DNA of 64,000 nucleotides from Asanoa ishikariensis. GTDB lineage: Bacteria > Actinomycetota > Actinomycetes > Mycobacteriales > Micromonosporaceae. The first letter of the stretch is position 1; each line of letters begins with the position of its first letter. The stretch is taken from positions 267,914 through 331,913 of the forward strand of contig NZ_FNQB01000006.1 of NCBI RefSeq assembly GCF_900107455.1, in the 5' to 3' direction. Below are positions 9,627-18,815 of the stretch, piece after piece. Both the position numbers and the translations under genes were made by a program. The notes under the pieces were generated by a model that saw only the letters and a program-made list of their open reading frames with translations, did not search any database and was not told the DNA's origin.

Positions 9627-11102
9627 ATGCCGTGGACGGGCCTGCGCCAACTCGCCGCCATCGGCGGCGTCGTCTGCGCCGCCCTGCTGGCCGCCCCACC
9701 ACCCGCGTTCGCGGCGCCCGAGTCCGTCGCGATCGGCATGCGCGACGTGACCGTCGCCGACGGGCACCCGGGAGTCCTCGCCGGCGTCACCCTCATCTCC
9801 GCCGACCCGGCGGTGCTCGACGACGTCGTGGTCAGCTACGACTTCAGCGCACTGGCCGGCCTGGTCGAGGTGGTCGCCCCGGCCGGCGCTTCCTGCTCGC
9901 TCACGGACCCGACGATCCTGGCCTGCACCCGTGACCAGCTCCGGCTCGGCAGTGCGCCGCTCGCCGGCCAGTTCGACGTGGTGGTCCGCGCCGTCGACGG
10001 TGCCGGGCTCGGCGACGGCCCGCTCCAACTCGGGGTGCGCGCCGCCGGGCTGCCGTTCGTCTCCGCCACCTCGTGGGTGAAGGTCGGCACGGGCGTCGAC
10101 CTCGTGGCCGGTCCGTCGACCGAGCTGACCCGCCGGCCGGGCGAGCCGTTCACGCTGCCGCTGACGGTCGAGGTCGCCGGCCCGACCGCGGTCGAGCGCC
10201 CGAGCGTCTACTTCACCGAGACCCATGCGTTCCGCGCCACCCGCAAGTTCAACAACTGCCTGTACGTCCTGGACCGGCTCCGCAACTGCTGGTTCGAGGG
10301 CACGTTCACGCCGGGCGCCAGCTACAGCGCCGTCTGGCCGTTCCTGCTCGGCGCCGACACGGCCGCTCCCGGCACGAAGCGGACGGAGGCGACCTGGCTG
10401 ACCGCCGCCGAGGCGGCCGACTACGAGTCGTTCCTGGCCGGGCACGGCTACTCCGGCGGCGAGCCGGGCACCGACGGCGAGCTCGTCCTGACCGGCGAGC
10501 TCGGGCTCCGGCCGGCGGACCAGGCCGACATCGAGCCCAGCAACAACCGCAGCACCCTGTCGGTCACGGTGACCGGCCGCAACGACGCCGATCTGGCGGC
10601 GGTCGGCGCGGCGGTCCGCGGCGCGGCCGGTGAGCTGCGGTCGGTCACGGTCGGGGTGCGCAACGACGGCCCGGCCACCGCCGAGCGCTCCGGCGGCGAC
10701 GTCGCCGTGGTCGAGGTGACGATCCCGCCGGGCACGACCGCGACCGCGGTGCCGCCCGACTGCGCCCCGCTGACCGACCCGGAGGCGCCGGGACTGGCTG
10801 GTGCGACGGCGTACCGCTGCCGCCCGGGCTCGCTCGTCCAGCCCGCCTTCACCGTCGGGTTCGTCTTCGAGCTCCGCGTCGACCGCGCCAACCCGGCCGA
10901 CGGGGCGGTCCGGCTCATCGGTGCCGACGACCCCGACGCGACCAACGACCGGGCCGCGATCACGGTCAACCGCGCCGTTCCCCCGGCCGACGGCCCGTTG
11001 CCGATCACGGGCGCGCCGGCCGGCACGCTCGCGGCGCTCGGTGCGTTGCTGGTGGTCGTCGGCATGATCACCATCGTCCTGGCCCGACCCCGCACCGGCT
11101 GA
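9627..11102 (+). CDS. secreted, sortase-anchored (LPITG) surface protein
   Basis: 491 residues. An N-terminal signal peptide (hydrophobic AAIGGVVCAALLAA, cleavage near AFA-AP at about residue 30) leads into repetitive beta-rich domains that resemble DUF11/CARDB-type extracellular modules. The C-terminus is a classical cell-wall sorting signal: LPITG at 458-462, a hydrophobic span, and a final RPRTG tail. Paired cysteines (CSLTDPTILAC, CLYVLDRLRNC) fit extracellular folding. The ATG at 9627 has GGGGAGGG about 7 bases upstream. It is divergent from the sigma/LCP pair with 160 bases between starts. No sortase gene is in the window. Specific function unknown. Confidence 0.88.
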   Translation: MPWTGLRQLAAIGGVVCAALLAAPPPAFAAPESVAIGMRDVTVADGHPGVLAGVTLISADPAVLDDVVVSYDFSALAGLVEVVAPAGASCSLTDPTILACTRDQLRLGSAPLAGQFDVVVRAVDGAGLGDGPLQLGVRAAGLPFVSATSWVKVGTGVDLVAGPSTELTRRPGEPFTLPLTVEVAGPTAVERPSVYFTETHAFRATRKFNNCLYVLDRLRNCWFEGTFTPGASYSAVWPFLLGADTAAPGTKRTEATWLTAAEAADYESFLAGHGYSGGEPGTDGELVLTGELGLRPADQADIEPSNNRSTLSVTVTGRNDADLAAVGAAVRGAAGELRSVTVGVRNDGPATAERSGGDVAVVEVTIPPGTTATAVPPDCAPLTDPEAPGLAGATAYRCRPGSLVQPAFTVGFVFELRVDRANPADGAVRLIGADDPDATNDRAAITVNRAVPPADGPLPITGAPAGTLAALGALLVVVGMITIVLARPRTG

Positions 11103-11113
11103 ACCGAGCCGGT
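11094..11113 (+). terminator. possible short terminator after the LPITG gene
   Basis: A 7-base-pair stem ACCGGCT/AGCCGGT with a 6-base loop that includes the stop codon region. There is no T-run, so this is only a weak candidate; it may be chance in GC-rich sequence. Confidence 0.3.
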
Positions 11114-11163
11114 TCTGCCGCCCTACCCACCTGGGCTTGCGCAGCCCGGTAGCCTTTGTGCCC

Positions 11164-11955
11164 GTGGAGACGACCCGCGCCCTAGCCGACAACCTCGCCT
11201 TCAACCCGTTGGACCCGAAGGATCTCGTACACACCTTCGGCCTGTACGGGGTCTGGGCGATCCTGTTCGCCGAGACGGGCCTGCTGGTCGGCTTCTTCTT
11301 CCCGGGCGACTCGCTGCTGTTCCTCGCCGGCGTGGCAGCCACCCCGGTGGCCGACGCGATCTTCGGTGACGGCACCAAGCTCTCCCTGGCGGGCCTCCTG
11401 ATCGGGGCGCCGCTCTGCGCGATCGCCGGTGCGCAGTTGGGCCACTACCTGGGCGCCCGCTACGGCACGCGGATGTTCGAGAAGCCCGACTCGAAGCTGT
11501 TCAAGCGCGAGTACGTGGAGAAGGCCGAGCACTACTTCCAGAAGTTCGGCCCGGCCAAGGCGGTGGTCCTGGCCCGGTTCATCCCGATCGTCCGCACGTT
11601 CCTCAACCCGGTGGCCGGCGTGCTCGGCATGCCCGCCAAGCAGTTCTTCGTGTGGAACGTGGTCGGCGCGATCCTCTGGACCGACGGCATCATCCTGATC
11701 GGCTACCTGTTGGCGGGCAAGATCTACGACGCCATCGGCACCCACATCGACCGCTACATCCTGCCGTTCGTCGCGCTGATCGTGCTCATCTCGATTCTTC
11801 CGATCATCATCGAGGTCGTCCGCGACCGGCGCGCCAGCAAGCGGGCCAAGGAGATGGCGGTCATCGGCGTCTCACCGGTCGCCGGCATCGCCGACGCCAT
11901 CACGGGCGACGACGACGACCACCGCTCGCACCGCGGCTCGCACCGGGCCAACTGA
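11164..11955 (+). CDS. DedA family membrane protein
   Basis: 263 residues with several membrane segments. DedA proteins are flippase-like transporters (undecaprenyl phosphate or phospholipid recycling). Family motifs are clear: ETGLLVGFFFPGDSLLF near residue 35-52 and the conserved VVLARFIPIVRTFLNPVAG (about 131-149), followed by GAILWTDGIILIGYLLAG. The C-terminal tail is charged and histidine-rich (DDDDHRSHRGSHR). The GTG at 11164 is preferred to an upstream ATG because a TAGCCT -10 box lies 8 bases before it, suggesting a leaderless mRNA. The substrate cannot be assigned from sequence. Confidence 0.92.
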   Translation: METTRALADNLAFNPLDPKDLVHTFGLYGVWAILFAETGLLVGFFFPGDSLLFLAGVAATPVADAIFGDGTKLSLAGLLIGAPLCAIAGAQLGHYLGARYGTRMFEKPDSKLFKREYVEKAEHYFQKFGPAKAVVLARFIPIVRTFLNPVAGVLGMPAKQFFVWNVVGAILWTDGIILIGYLLAGKIYDAIGTHIDRYILPFVALIVLISILPIIIEVVRDRRASKRAKEMAVIGVSPVAGIADAITGDDDDHRSHRGSHRAN

Positions 11956-11959
11956 GGGC

Positions 11960-12712
11960 TCAGGCGCCCGCCGGCGGCGGCTGGTCGGTCAGGTCCGTGA
12001 GGCGGCCCAGGGCCAGGGCACGGTAGGTGAGCTGCGCCGCTTCTTCGAAGTTGTGGGCGCGCTTGTGCGCGAGCTCGATGCTGTCGGCCAGGACCGAACA
12101 GCCGTGGCGGCTCAGTACGAAGCAGTTGGTGCCGTCACGCGCGGCCAGCGCGGCAGCCTCGGCCAGCTCGCTGGTGCCGGGCGGATGGAACGGCACGACA
12201 CCGACCCGACGCACGTAGAAGGCGTGGTCGGTGGTCAGCAGACGGATGCGTTCGCCCAGGGCGTCCAACAGCAGGGCCGTCTGCGGATGCAGATGAATGA
12301 TCGCGGTCACATCGGGGCGCACGCGATAGATGGCGAGGTGCAGCGCGGCCTCGGAGCTCGGCGGCACGCCGGTGCGGCGCATCGCGGGCACGGCGGCGGT
12401 CAGCCCGTCGCCGGGCCGTTCGATCGCGCCAGGCAGCTCAGTGTCAGCGTCGCCGGACGGTGCGATCGTGCCGTCGCTGATCCGCACGCGGACGAACGAC
12501 GGGCGGGACAGCCGGTCGAGCCAGGTGCCGGCACCGGTCACCCAACAGGTGTCGGCGCCCGGGAGCCGGGCTGACAGGTTGCCGCCGGAGCCGACCACGA
12601 GGCCGGCACGAACTACCGCGGCGCCGACCTCCGCGAGTTCGTCGCGTAGGTCGGGCTCATCTTCGGACCCGGCGTCGAGTCTGGGAGGCGACGCCGGGCC
12701 AGTTGATGTCAC
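11960..12712 (-). CDS. class II aldolase/adducin family protein
   Basis: 250 residues, related to L-fuculose-phosphate aldolase and similar zinc enzymes. Visible features are VGSGGNLSAR (about 41-50, phosphate-binding region), IIHLHPQ with the paired zinc histidines, TDHAFYVRRV, and SRHGCSV with the third histidine. The start is GTG at 12712, four bases after the arsR stop, so the two are one operon. A 30-residue acidic N-terminal extension precedes the catalytic domain. The substrate is not predictable. The genes end tail-to-tail with dedA, four bases apart. Confidence 0.85.
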   Translation of the reverse strand: MTSTGPASPPRLDAGSEDEPDLRDELAEVGAAVVRAGLVVGSGGNLSARLPGADTCWVTGAGTWLDRLSRPSFVRVRISDGTIAPSGDADTELPGAIERPGDGLTAAVPAMRRTGVPPSSEAALHLAIYRVRPDVTAIIHLHPQTALLLDALGERIRLLTTDHAFYVRRVGVVPFHPPGTSELAEAAALAARDGTNCFVLSRHGCSVLADSIELAHKRAHNFEEAAQLTYRALALGRLTDLTDQPPPAGA

Positions 12713-12716
12713 CGCT

Positions 12717-13097
12717 TCAGCGCGCGGCCTTCTTGGTGGCGCGCTTACGCGGCGGGGTGAGCAGGTCGGCGATCGTCGCGATAGCCGACGGCACGAGCCG
12801 GTAGTAGGCCCACACGCCGCGCTTCTCCCGCTCGAGCAGTCCAGCCTCGGTCAGGATCCGCAGGTGGTGGCTCACGGTCGGCTGGGAGAGCCCGAGCGGA
12901 GCGGTCAGGTCGCAGACGCAGGCCTCACCTTCCGGTGCCGACTGGATGAGGCTAAGCAGCCGCAGTCGGGCCGGGTCGGCAAGAGCCTTGAGCACCCCAG
13001 CGAGGCGCTCGGCATCTGCACGTTCGATTGGCTCGCCGGCGAGCGGCGAGATCTGAGGCATGGTCATTTCAGCCAACGCAGTTCCCACGTATTCCAT
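12717..13097 (-). CDS. ArsR/SmtB family metalloregulator-type repressor
   Basis: 126 residues. A winged helix-turn-helix spans about residues 30-110: LKALADPARLRLLSLI, then CVCDLTAPLGLSQPTVSHHLRIL, then GVWAYYRL as the wing. The CVCDL motif at the alpha-3 helix is the classic ArsR-type As/Sb or Cd/Pb thiolate site (compare ELCVCDL), so a metal or metalloid ligand is plausible. The ATG at 13097 has GGAAGG directly abutting, so a slightly downstream start is possible (ATGACC or the next ATG). A 16-base inverted repeat lies 25 bases upstream. It likely regulates itself and the class II aldolase gene. The lysine-rich tail is unusual but may only aid DNA binding. Confidence 0.9.
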   Translation of the reverse strand: MEYVGTALAEMTMPQISPLAGEPIERADAERLAGVLKALADPARLRLLSLIQSAPEGEACVCDLTAPLGLSQPTVSHHLRILTEAGLLEREKRGVWAYYRLVPSAIATIADLLTPPRKRATKKAAR

Positions 13098-13121
13098 CCT
13101 TCCACTTACAGCATCGACCCG

Positions 13122-13137
13122 CCTGCATATGAGCAGG
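13122..13137 (-). promoter_or_regulatory. candidate ArsR operator
   Basis: Perfect inverted repeat CCTGC-ATATGA-GCAGG, 25 bases upstream of the arsR start. The AT-containing centre stands out in this GC-rich DNA. Position and symmetry suit an ArsR dimer site; binding is inferred. Confidence 0.5.
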
Positions 13138-13154
13138 TCCGAATCGGCAAACTT

Positions 13155-13694
13155 TTACGCCACTAGGCCGAGGTCAGCCATCGAGTAGGCCGCCTTGTAA
13201 GGGAGTCCCGCCGCCGCAATGGCGTCGCTCGCTCCCCGATCGACGATAACCGCTACGCCTACCACCTCAGCCCCGGCTTCCCGGAGCGCCTCGACGGCGG
13301 TCAACGGGCTTCCCCCGGTCGTGGAGGCGTCTTCCACGACCAGCACCCGTCGTCCGACAACATCAGGACCCTCGATCCGGCGCTGGAGACCGTGCGCCTT
13401 GGCCGTCTTGCGGACCACGAACGCGTCGAGCGGTCGCCCGGTCGACGCCGCCGCATGGAGCATGGCGGTCGCCACCGGGTCGGCGCCGAGGGTGAGTCCA
13501 CCCACCGCGTCGAAGTCCCAGTCGGAAGTCAGGTCGAGCATCACACGTCCGACCAACGGTGCGGACGCATAGTGAAGGGCCACGCGACGAAGGTCGACAT
13601 ACCAGTCGGCTTCACGTCCCGAGGAAAGCACCACCTTGCCGTGCACAACGGCTAGCTCAGTGATGAATTTACGCAGGTCGTCGTGGTCCCCCAT
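13155..13694 (-). CDS. pyrE: orotate phosphoribosyltransferase
   Basis: 179 residues. It transfers orotate to PRPP to give orotidine monophosphate in pyrimidine synthesis. The PRPP-binding loop VLVVEDASTTGGSPLTAV (about 118-135) is the hallmark. The N-terminal part contains VVLSSGREADWYVDLR, typical of PyrE, and RKTAKAHGLQRRIEG is the flexible catalytic loop with lysine. The ATG at 13694 is preceded by TACGCT 8 bases away, consistent with a leaderless transcript and no ribosome site. The longer frame adds only an unlikely Arg-rich leader. It stands alone rather than in a pyr operon, common in actinobacteria. Confidence 0.93.
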   Translation of the reverse strand: MGDHDDLRKFITELAVVHGKVVLSSGREADWYVDLRRVALHYASAPLVGRVMLDLTSDWDFDAVGGLTLGADPVATAMLHAAASTGRPLDAFVVRKTAKAHGLQRRIEGPDVVGRRVLVVEDASTTGGSPLTAVEALREAGAEVVGVAVIVDRGASDAIAAAGLPYKAAYSMADLGLVA

Positions 13695-13806
13695 GGGGGA
13701 GAAGCGTACTGGTCGATTCTGTGAACCTGCTGGGCGCCCCACCAGCGATCAGGAAATTTCGCCCGATAGCGAACGGTGGCGCGGGACCGGCCAACCGAGG
13801 CGACCG

Positions 13807-14574
13807 TCACAGGTTGTCGCGGCCGATCCGGCCGCGGGTGTCCCGGGCGACCCGGGCGAAGACACTGCGCGGCGCGTGGCGCATGCCGAACACGGCCACT
13901 TTGTACTTCCAGTCGGGCACGCTGACCAGCCGCCCGCGCTCAAGGTCGCGGAGCGCGTCGGCGACCACATCGTCCGCCTTCAGCCACAACCAGGACGGGG
14001 TTTTCGACATGTCGATGCCCGCGCGATCATGGAATTCGGTGCGCGTGTATCCGGGGCACAGCGCCATGACGCGAACGCCTAGCCCAGCGACCGCGTGACC
14101 GATCGACTCACTGAAATGGGTGACCCACGCCTTGCTAGCCGGATAGGTCGAGCCGGGCATCACCGGCGCGAACGACGAGGCTGACGAGACGTTGATCACA
14201 GACCCATTGCCACGGCTGGTCATAGCCGGCAGAGCCGCATGGGTGAGCCGCATTACGGCGTCGATGTTGAGGCGCAGCAACGATGTCTCGTCGGCGGCAG
14301 TCGACTTGAGAAAGGACCGGTTGAGGGTCGAGCCGGCGTTGTTAACCAATAAATCGACATGGCCCGCCAATCGCTGCGCGACCGCGGTCACACCCGACTC
14401 GGTCGAGAGGTCCGCCGGCAACACCTCGGCGGTGCCGCCGGTCTGCTCGGCGATGGCGGCGAGCCGGCCGGCATCGCGGGCGACGAGCACGAGGTCGTAG
14501 CCGTCGGCGGCGAGGCGGCGGGCGAACGCCGCACCGATGCCCGCGGTGGCGCCGGTGACGAGTGCGGTCGGCAC
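13807..14574 (-). CDS. short-chain dehydrogenase/reductase (SDR)
   Basis: 255 residues, classical SDR. The cofactor motif TGATAGIG is at residues 7-14, NNAG is near 87-90, and the catalytic Ser and YxxxK are in SSASSFAPVMPGSTYPASK (around 139-157). ARD after beta-2 hints at NADP(H) preference. The start is GTG at 14574 with GAGGGA 6-7 bases upstream. The C-terminal region (FGMRHAPRSVFARVARD) resembles SDRs acting on acyl or hydroxyl substrates, but the substrate cannot be named. It follows the membrane-protein gene by 10 bases and may be cotranscribed with it. Confidence 0.9.
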   Translation of the reverse strand: MPTALVTGATAGIGAAFARRLAADGYDLVLVARDAGRLAAIAEQTGGTAEVLPADLSTESGVTAVAQRLAGHVDLLVNNAGSTLNRSFLKSTAADETSLLRLNIDAVMRLTHAALPAMTSRGNGSVINVSSASSFAPVMPGSTYPASKAWVTHFSESIGHAVAGLGVRVMALCPGYTRTEFHDRAGIDMSKTPSWLWLKADDVVADALRDLERGRLVSVPDWKYKVAVFGMRHAPRSVFARVARDTRGRIGRDNL

Positions 14575-14584
14575 TGGGGGTCCC

Positions 14585-15265
14585 TCACATGGCGGCGGGG
14601 GTGGTCGTCGGCGGAGCCGGGCGTTGCCAGTCCGTCGGGTCGACCGGGGGCGGGGGTGGGATCGGCGGCGCGCCGGTGGGGCCTGGGGGTAGCGACGGCG
14701 CGCGCCGGAAGTACTCGTTGGCCGGTGGGGAGATCAGCAGCAACGTGACCACAAAGTAGCCCACCACCTGAAGGAGCGAAAGGACCGCGCTCGTCCAGGG
14801 CCACCAGCCCGGGTGGGCGTCGTTGAGCGCCCACAGCAAGGTGTCGTCGGCGAACGAGTTGACCCGCTGCAGGAAGCCGAACACGGCCGTGAGGATGCCG
14901 CCGAGCAGGCCGAGGCCGGACACGACCAGAGTCGCGACCCGGACGGCGCGGACGCCGCGCAGCAGGCCGACCACGAGCCCGGCCAGCACCACCGCCGAGA
15001 CCACACCGACGAAGGCCGCCGCGATCGGCACGCCGCGCAGGAGCTGCGTGCCGCCGTTGATGTCGTCGACGGAGACTCCGACACCGGCGGCGCTGTCCTG
15101 GAACCGCTCGACGATGCCGGGCATGAGCACGAGACCGATGCCGCCGTAGACCAGGCCGCCGACTGCCATCAGCACCAGGACACCGGCCGAGATGCGCACC
15201 GGGCCCGGCGGCCGGCGGGGATCGGTGACCGGCTGTTGCGGGAGCACTTGCGCTGGGTACGACAC
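14585..15265 (-). CDS. membrane protein with Pro-rich C-terminus
   Basis: 226 residues with four predicted membrane segments (about 25-50, 74-100, 104-128, 148-172). The N-terminus contains a VTDPRRPPGPVRIS leader motif and the C-terminus is a proline-rich cytoplasmic tail ending in TTTPAAM. The GTG at 15265 has GGAGGG about 5 bases upstream. The same layout (PPGxVRIS leader, four spans, Pro-rich tail) occurs in the gene just upstream, so the two are paralogues. Function unknown; such pairs are common in Micromonosporaceae. Confidence 0.75.
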   Translation of the reverse strand: MSYPAQVLPQQPVTDPRRPPGPVRISAGVLVLMAVGGLVYGGIGLVLMPGIVERFQDSAAGVGVSVDDINGGTQLLRGVPIAAAFVGVVSAVVLAGLVVGLLRGVRAVRVATLVVSGLGLLGGILTAVFGFLQRVNSFADDTLLWALNDAHPGWWPWTSAVLSLLQVVGYFVVTLLLISPPANEYFRRAPSLPPGPTGAPPIPPPPPVDPTDWQRPAPPTTTPAAM

Positions 15266-15332
15266 GGGGCCCTCCGGTAGATCCGTTGTAGACGAACCTA
15301 CTCGGAAGGCCCCGAGTGTGCTGGCTGTGGCG

Positions 15333-16052
15333 TCAGCGCGGCGGAGCCGGCGTTTCCGGCGGCTCGCTGCCCGCCACCGGCGGGGCCGGCGGCAATGGCG
15401 GCTCGCCGGCCTGCTGCGGGAACTGCGGGGTGGGGTAGCTCGAGCCCGGCATCACCGGGTAACCGGGTGTCGGCGGCTCCCAGGTCGCGGCCCGCGGCTT
15501 GAACCACTCGTTGGACGCGGGCAGCGCCAGCAGGATCAGCGCGACCAGCACCAACAGGATCGGAATGATGCCGAGCACCGCGTTGACCGGGTTGTACCAG
15601 CCGGGCATGGCGGCGTCGATCTTCGCCTGCACGGCCGCCTGGTCCGGGACGTTGGCGCCGCCGGTGTCCGCGCCCATCGAGCCGCCGACGGAGTTGAGCA
15701 CCTGGCCGGCGCCGCAGCAGAGAAGGAACAGGCCACCGACGACCCAGGTGACGATGCGGGCCGCTTTCTTGCCCCGCAGGTTGAGGAAGCCGAGAACGAC
15801 CAGGCCGATCGCGACGAGCAGGGCGAAGATCGAGCCTCCGACCGCCACGACGATGGCAACGGTGTCACCGGACTCGGCGAGCTCCGTGCCCGCGTACGCG
15901 TCGGTCAACGCCTGGCGCAGGCTGCTGAGCGTCGCGAGCGTCACGAGGAGACTGACGACCTCGATGGCGGCTACGGCGTAAAGGAGATAGCTGGAAATCC
16001 GGACAGTGCCCGGCGGCCGGGCACGGTCCGAACCGGGGGCGAGCTCCGACAC
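15333..16052 (-). CDS. membrane protein, paralogue of its downstream neighbour
   Basis: 239 residues, four membrane segments and a proline-rich tail. The leader RPPGTVRISSYLLY matches the PPGPVRIS start of the next gene, which points to tandem duplication. Start set at GTG 16052 because AAGGAG lies 6 bases upstream, whereas the upstream ATG pair lacks a site. The loop between spans 3 and 4 carries GGSMGADTGGANVPDQAAVQAKID, here given only as a landmark near residues 120-143. Function unknown. Confidence 0.75.
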   Translation of the reverse strand: MSELAPGSDRARPPGTVRISSYLLYAVAAIEVVSLLVTLATLSSLRQALTDAYAGTELAESGDTVAIVVAVGGSIFALLVAIGLVVLGFLNLRGKKAARIVTWVVGGLFLLCCGAGQVLNSVGGSMGADTGGANVPDQAAVQAKIDAAMPGWYNPVNAVLGIIPILLVLVALILLALPASNEWFKPRAATWEPPTPGYPVMPGSSYPTPQFPQQAGEPPLPPAPPVAGSEPPETPAPPR

Positions 16053-16136
16053 GGCACTCCTTCCTCGAAACATCACAATGAGTGAAGATCAAGGTACTAG
16101 TAGCGCGCCAGTCTGTCGCCCCGAGACATCCATCGA

Positions 16137-18734
16137 TCAGTTGACGAGAGCCATCACGGTCAGCCCGTCCTTGGTGTCTGCGAGGTCGACCGAGACGGTG
16201 TCACCGTCGCGGATCTCGCCGGCCAACAGCGCCTTGGCCAGGCTGTCGCCGATCGCCGACTGCACGAGCCGGCGCAGCGGGCGGGCACCGTAGATCGGGT
16301 CGTAGCCGTGCTCGGCCAGCCAGACCTTGCCGGCTTCGGTGACGTCGAGGGTGAGCCGCCGCTCGGCCAGCCGCTTGCGCAGCAGGTCCAACTGGATGTC
16401 GACGATCGCCCGCAACTGCGGCCCGGACAGCGCGGAGAACACCACGATGTCGTCGAGCCGGTTGAGGAACTCCGGCTTGAAGTGCGCGCGGACCACCGCG
16501 AGCACGGCCTCGCGGCGCTGCTCCTCGCCCAGGGTGGGGTCGGCGATCAGCGTCGAGCCCAGGTTGGACGTGAGGATCAGGATCGCGTTGCGGAAGTCGA
16601 CCGTGCGGCCCTGGCCGTCGGTCAGCCGGCCGTCGTCGAGCACCTGGAGCAGCACGTCGAACACGTCCGGATGGGCCTTCTCGACCTCGTCGAGCAGGAT
16701 CACCGAGTACGGCCGGCGGCGCACCGCCTCGGTGAGCTGCCCGCCCTCCTCGTAGCCGATGTAGCCGGGAGGCGCACCGACGAGCCGGGCGACGCTGTGC
16801 TTCTCGCCGTACTCGCTCATGTCGATGCGTACCATCGCCCGCTCGTCGTCGAACAGGAACCCGGCGAGCGCCTTGGCCAACTCGGTCTTGCCGACACCGG
16901 TCGGGCCGAGGAACAGGAAGCTGCCGGTCGGCCGGTCAGGGTCGGCGATGCCGGCCCGGGCCCGGCGGACCGCGTCGGCGACCGCGCCGACCGCTTCGGG
17001 CTGCCCGACCACCCGGGACGAGAGCGACTCCTCCATCCGGAGGAGCTTGACGGTCTCACCCTCCAGCAGCCGACCGGCGGGGATGCCGGTCCACGACGCC
17101 ACGACGGTGGCGATGTCGTCGGCGCCGACCTCTTCCTTCAGCATCGCGCCGCTGGCCTGCAACGAGACCAGCTCGGCCTCGGCGGCGGTGAGCTCCGCCT
17201 CGAGCTCGGGGATGCGGCCGTAACGCAGCTCGGAGGCGCGGGCGAAGTCGCCGTCGCGCTCGGCGTGGCTCTCGTCGCCGCGCAGCCGCTCCAGCTCCTC
17301 CTTGGCAGTGGAGATCTTGGTGATGTGCTCCTTCTCCAGGCGCCACCGGTCGGACAGCGCGGTCAACTGCTCGCGCTTGTCGGCCAGCTCCTTGCGCAGC
17401 CGCGCCAGGCGCTCGGCGGAGGCCACGTCGGGCTCCTTCGCCAGCGCCATCTCCTCGATCTCGAGCCGGCGCACGGCCCGCTCGACCTCGTCGACCTCGA
17501 CCGGCCGCGAGTCGATCTCCATGCGCAGCCGAGAGCCGGCCTCGTCGACCAGGTCGATCGCCTTGTCGGGCAGGAACCGGTCGGTGATGTAGCGGTCGGC
17601 CAGGGCGGCGGCGCTGACCAGTGCGGCGTCGGTGATCCGCACGCCGTGGTGCACCTCGTAGCGCTCCTTGAGCCCGCGCAGGATGCCGATGGTGTCCTCG
17701 ACGGACGGCTCGCCGACCACGACGGGCTGGAACCGCCGCTCGAGCGCGGGGTCCTTCTCGATGTGCTGGCGGTACTCGTCCAGCGTGGTCGCGCCGACCA
17801 TCCGGAGCTCACCACGGGCCAGCATCGGCTTGAGCATGTTGCCGGCGTCCATCGAGCCCTCGCCACGGCCGGCACCGACGACGGTGTGCAACTCGTCGAG
17901 GAACGTGATGACCTGGCCGTCCGAGTTCTTGATCTCTTCGAGCACGGACTTGAGCCGCTCCTCGAACTGGCCCCGGTAGGACGCGCCGGCGACCATCGCG
18001 GCCAGGTCGAGCGAGACCAGCTTCTTGTCCCGCAGCGACTCGGGCACGTCGCCGGCCACGATCCGCTGGGCCAGACCCTCGACGATCGCGGTCTTGCCGA
18101 CGCCGGGCTCGCCGATCAGCACCGGGTTGTTCTTGGTCTTGCGGGACAGCACCTGCATGACCCGGCGGATCTCGGAGTCACGGCCGATCACCGGGTCGGT
18201 CTTGCCGTCCTTGGCTCGCGCGGTCAGGTCGACGCCGTACTTCTCCAGTGCCTGGTAGGTCTGCTCGGGGTCGGCGTTGGTGACCCGGCGGTCGCCGCCA
18301 CGAATGGCCGGGAAGGCGGCGACCAGGTTGGCCTCGGTCGCGCCCTGGGCCTTGAGCACGTCGGCGACGGCGCCACCGACCCGCGCGAGGCCGGCGAGCA
18401 GGTGCTCGGTGGAGACGAACTCGTCGCCGAGCGGGCGGGCGATCTGCTCGGCCGCGCCGATGGCGTTGACGAACTCACGGGACAGAGTGGGCTCGCCGAC
18501 GCTCGGGCCCTGCGCGGTGGGCAGGCCCTCGATCGCCCGGGCGGCCGCACGGCGGATGTCGGCGGCGTTGGCGCCGACCGCGCGGAGCAGGCCGCCGGCC
18601 GTCGAGCCGCCGGTGTCCAGCAGGCTGAGCAGGAGGTGCCACGGCTCGACGGTGGCGTTGCCGCGCTGTGCCGCCCCGGCGGCCGCGCTGGTGATGACCT
18701 CACGACTCTTGGTCGTCAGACGTTCGCTGTTCAT
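16137..18734 (-). CDS. clpB: ATP-dependent chaperone ClpB
   Basis: 865 residues, full length for ClpB. The N-terminal Clp repeat domain (about 1-150) is followed by AAA-1 with Walker A GEPGVGKT (about 210), the coiled-coil middle domain (about 410-520, [16 protein letters not shown]), and AAA-2 with Walker A GPTGVGKT (about 610). The arginine-finger and sensor motifs of both rings are present. It disaggregates proteins together with DnaK, DnaJ and GrpE, all encoded 5-9 kb away. There is no ClpP-binding IGF/L loop expected for ClpA/X. The ATG at 18734 has AGGGGAG upstream, and a HAIR-like palindrome lies 40 bases before it, predicting HspR repression. Confidence 0.97.
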   Translation of the reverse strand: MNSERLTTKSREVITSAAAGAAQRGNATVEPWHLLLSLLDTGGSTAGGLLRAVGANAADIRRAAARAIEGLPTAQGPSVGEPTLSREFVNAIGAAEQIARPLGDEFVSTEHLLAGLARVGGAVADVLKAQGATEANLVAAFPAIRGGDRRVTNADPEQTYQALEKYGVDLTARAKDGKTDPVIGRDSEIRRVMQVLSRKTKNNPVLIGEPGVGKTAIVEGLAQRIVAGDVPESLRDKKLVSLDLAAMVAGASYRGQFEERLKSVLEEIKNSDGQVITFLDELHTVVGAGRGEGSMDAGNMLKPMLARGELRMVGATTLDEYRQHIEKDPALERRFQPVVVGEPSVEDTIGILRGLKERYEVHHGVRITDAALVSAAALADRYITDRFLPDKAIDLVDEAGSRLRMEIDSRPVEVDEVERAVRRLEIEEMALAKEPDVASAERLARLRKELADKREQLTALSDRWRLEKEHITKISTAKEELERLRGDESHAERDGDFARASELRYGRIPELEAELTAAEAELVSLQASGAMLKEEVGADDIATVVASWTGIPAGRLLEGETVKLLRMEESLSSRVVGQPEAVGAVADAVRRARAGIADPDRPTGSFLFLGPTGVGKTELAKALAGFLFDDERAMVRIDMSEYGEKHSVARLVGAPPGYIGYEEGGQLTEAVRRRPYSVILLDEVEKAHPDVFDVLLQVLDDGRLTDGQGRTVDFRNAILILTSNLGSTLIADPTLGEEQRREAVLAVVRAHFKPEFLNRLDDIVVFSALSGPQLRAIVDIQLDLLRKRLAERRLTLDVTEAGKVWLAEHGYDPIYGARPLRRLVQSAIGDSLAKALLAGEIRDGDTVSVDLADTKDGLTVMALVN

Positions 18735-18773
18735 GGGCTCCCCTGGTAGCTGACCCTTGAGACGACACAACCA

Positions 18774-18798
18774 GAGTTGAGTCTATTCCGCTCAACTC
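18774..18798 (-). promoter_or_regulatory. HAIR-like HspR operator upstream of clpB
   Basis: Perfect inverted repeat GAGTTGAG-N9-CTCAACTC. Aligned to the known HAIR consensus (CTTGAGT-N7-ACTCAAG), the core GTTGAGT-N7-GCTCAAC differs only at the outermost and one inner pair. Its place in the clpB promoter and a very similar site before dnaK support HspR control. Confidence 0.8.
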
Positions 18799-18815
18799 CG
18801 GCCGTGTGATCCGCG

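Noticed and set aside
16308..18749. 813-residue plus-strand frame antisense to clpB
   Set aside because: Mirror of the codon bias of clpB; no domain, and clpB itself is full length.
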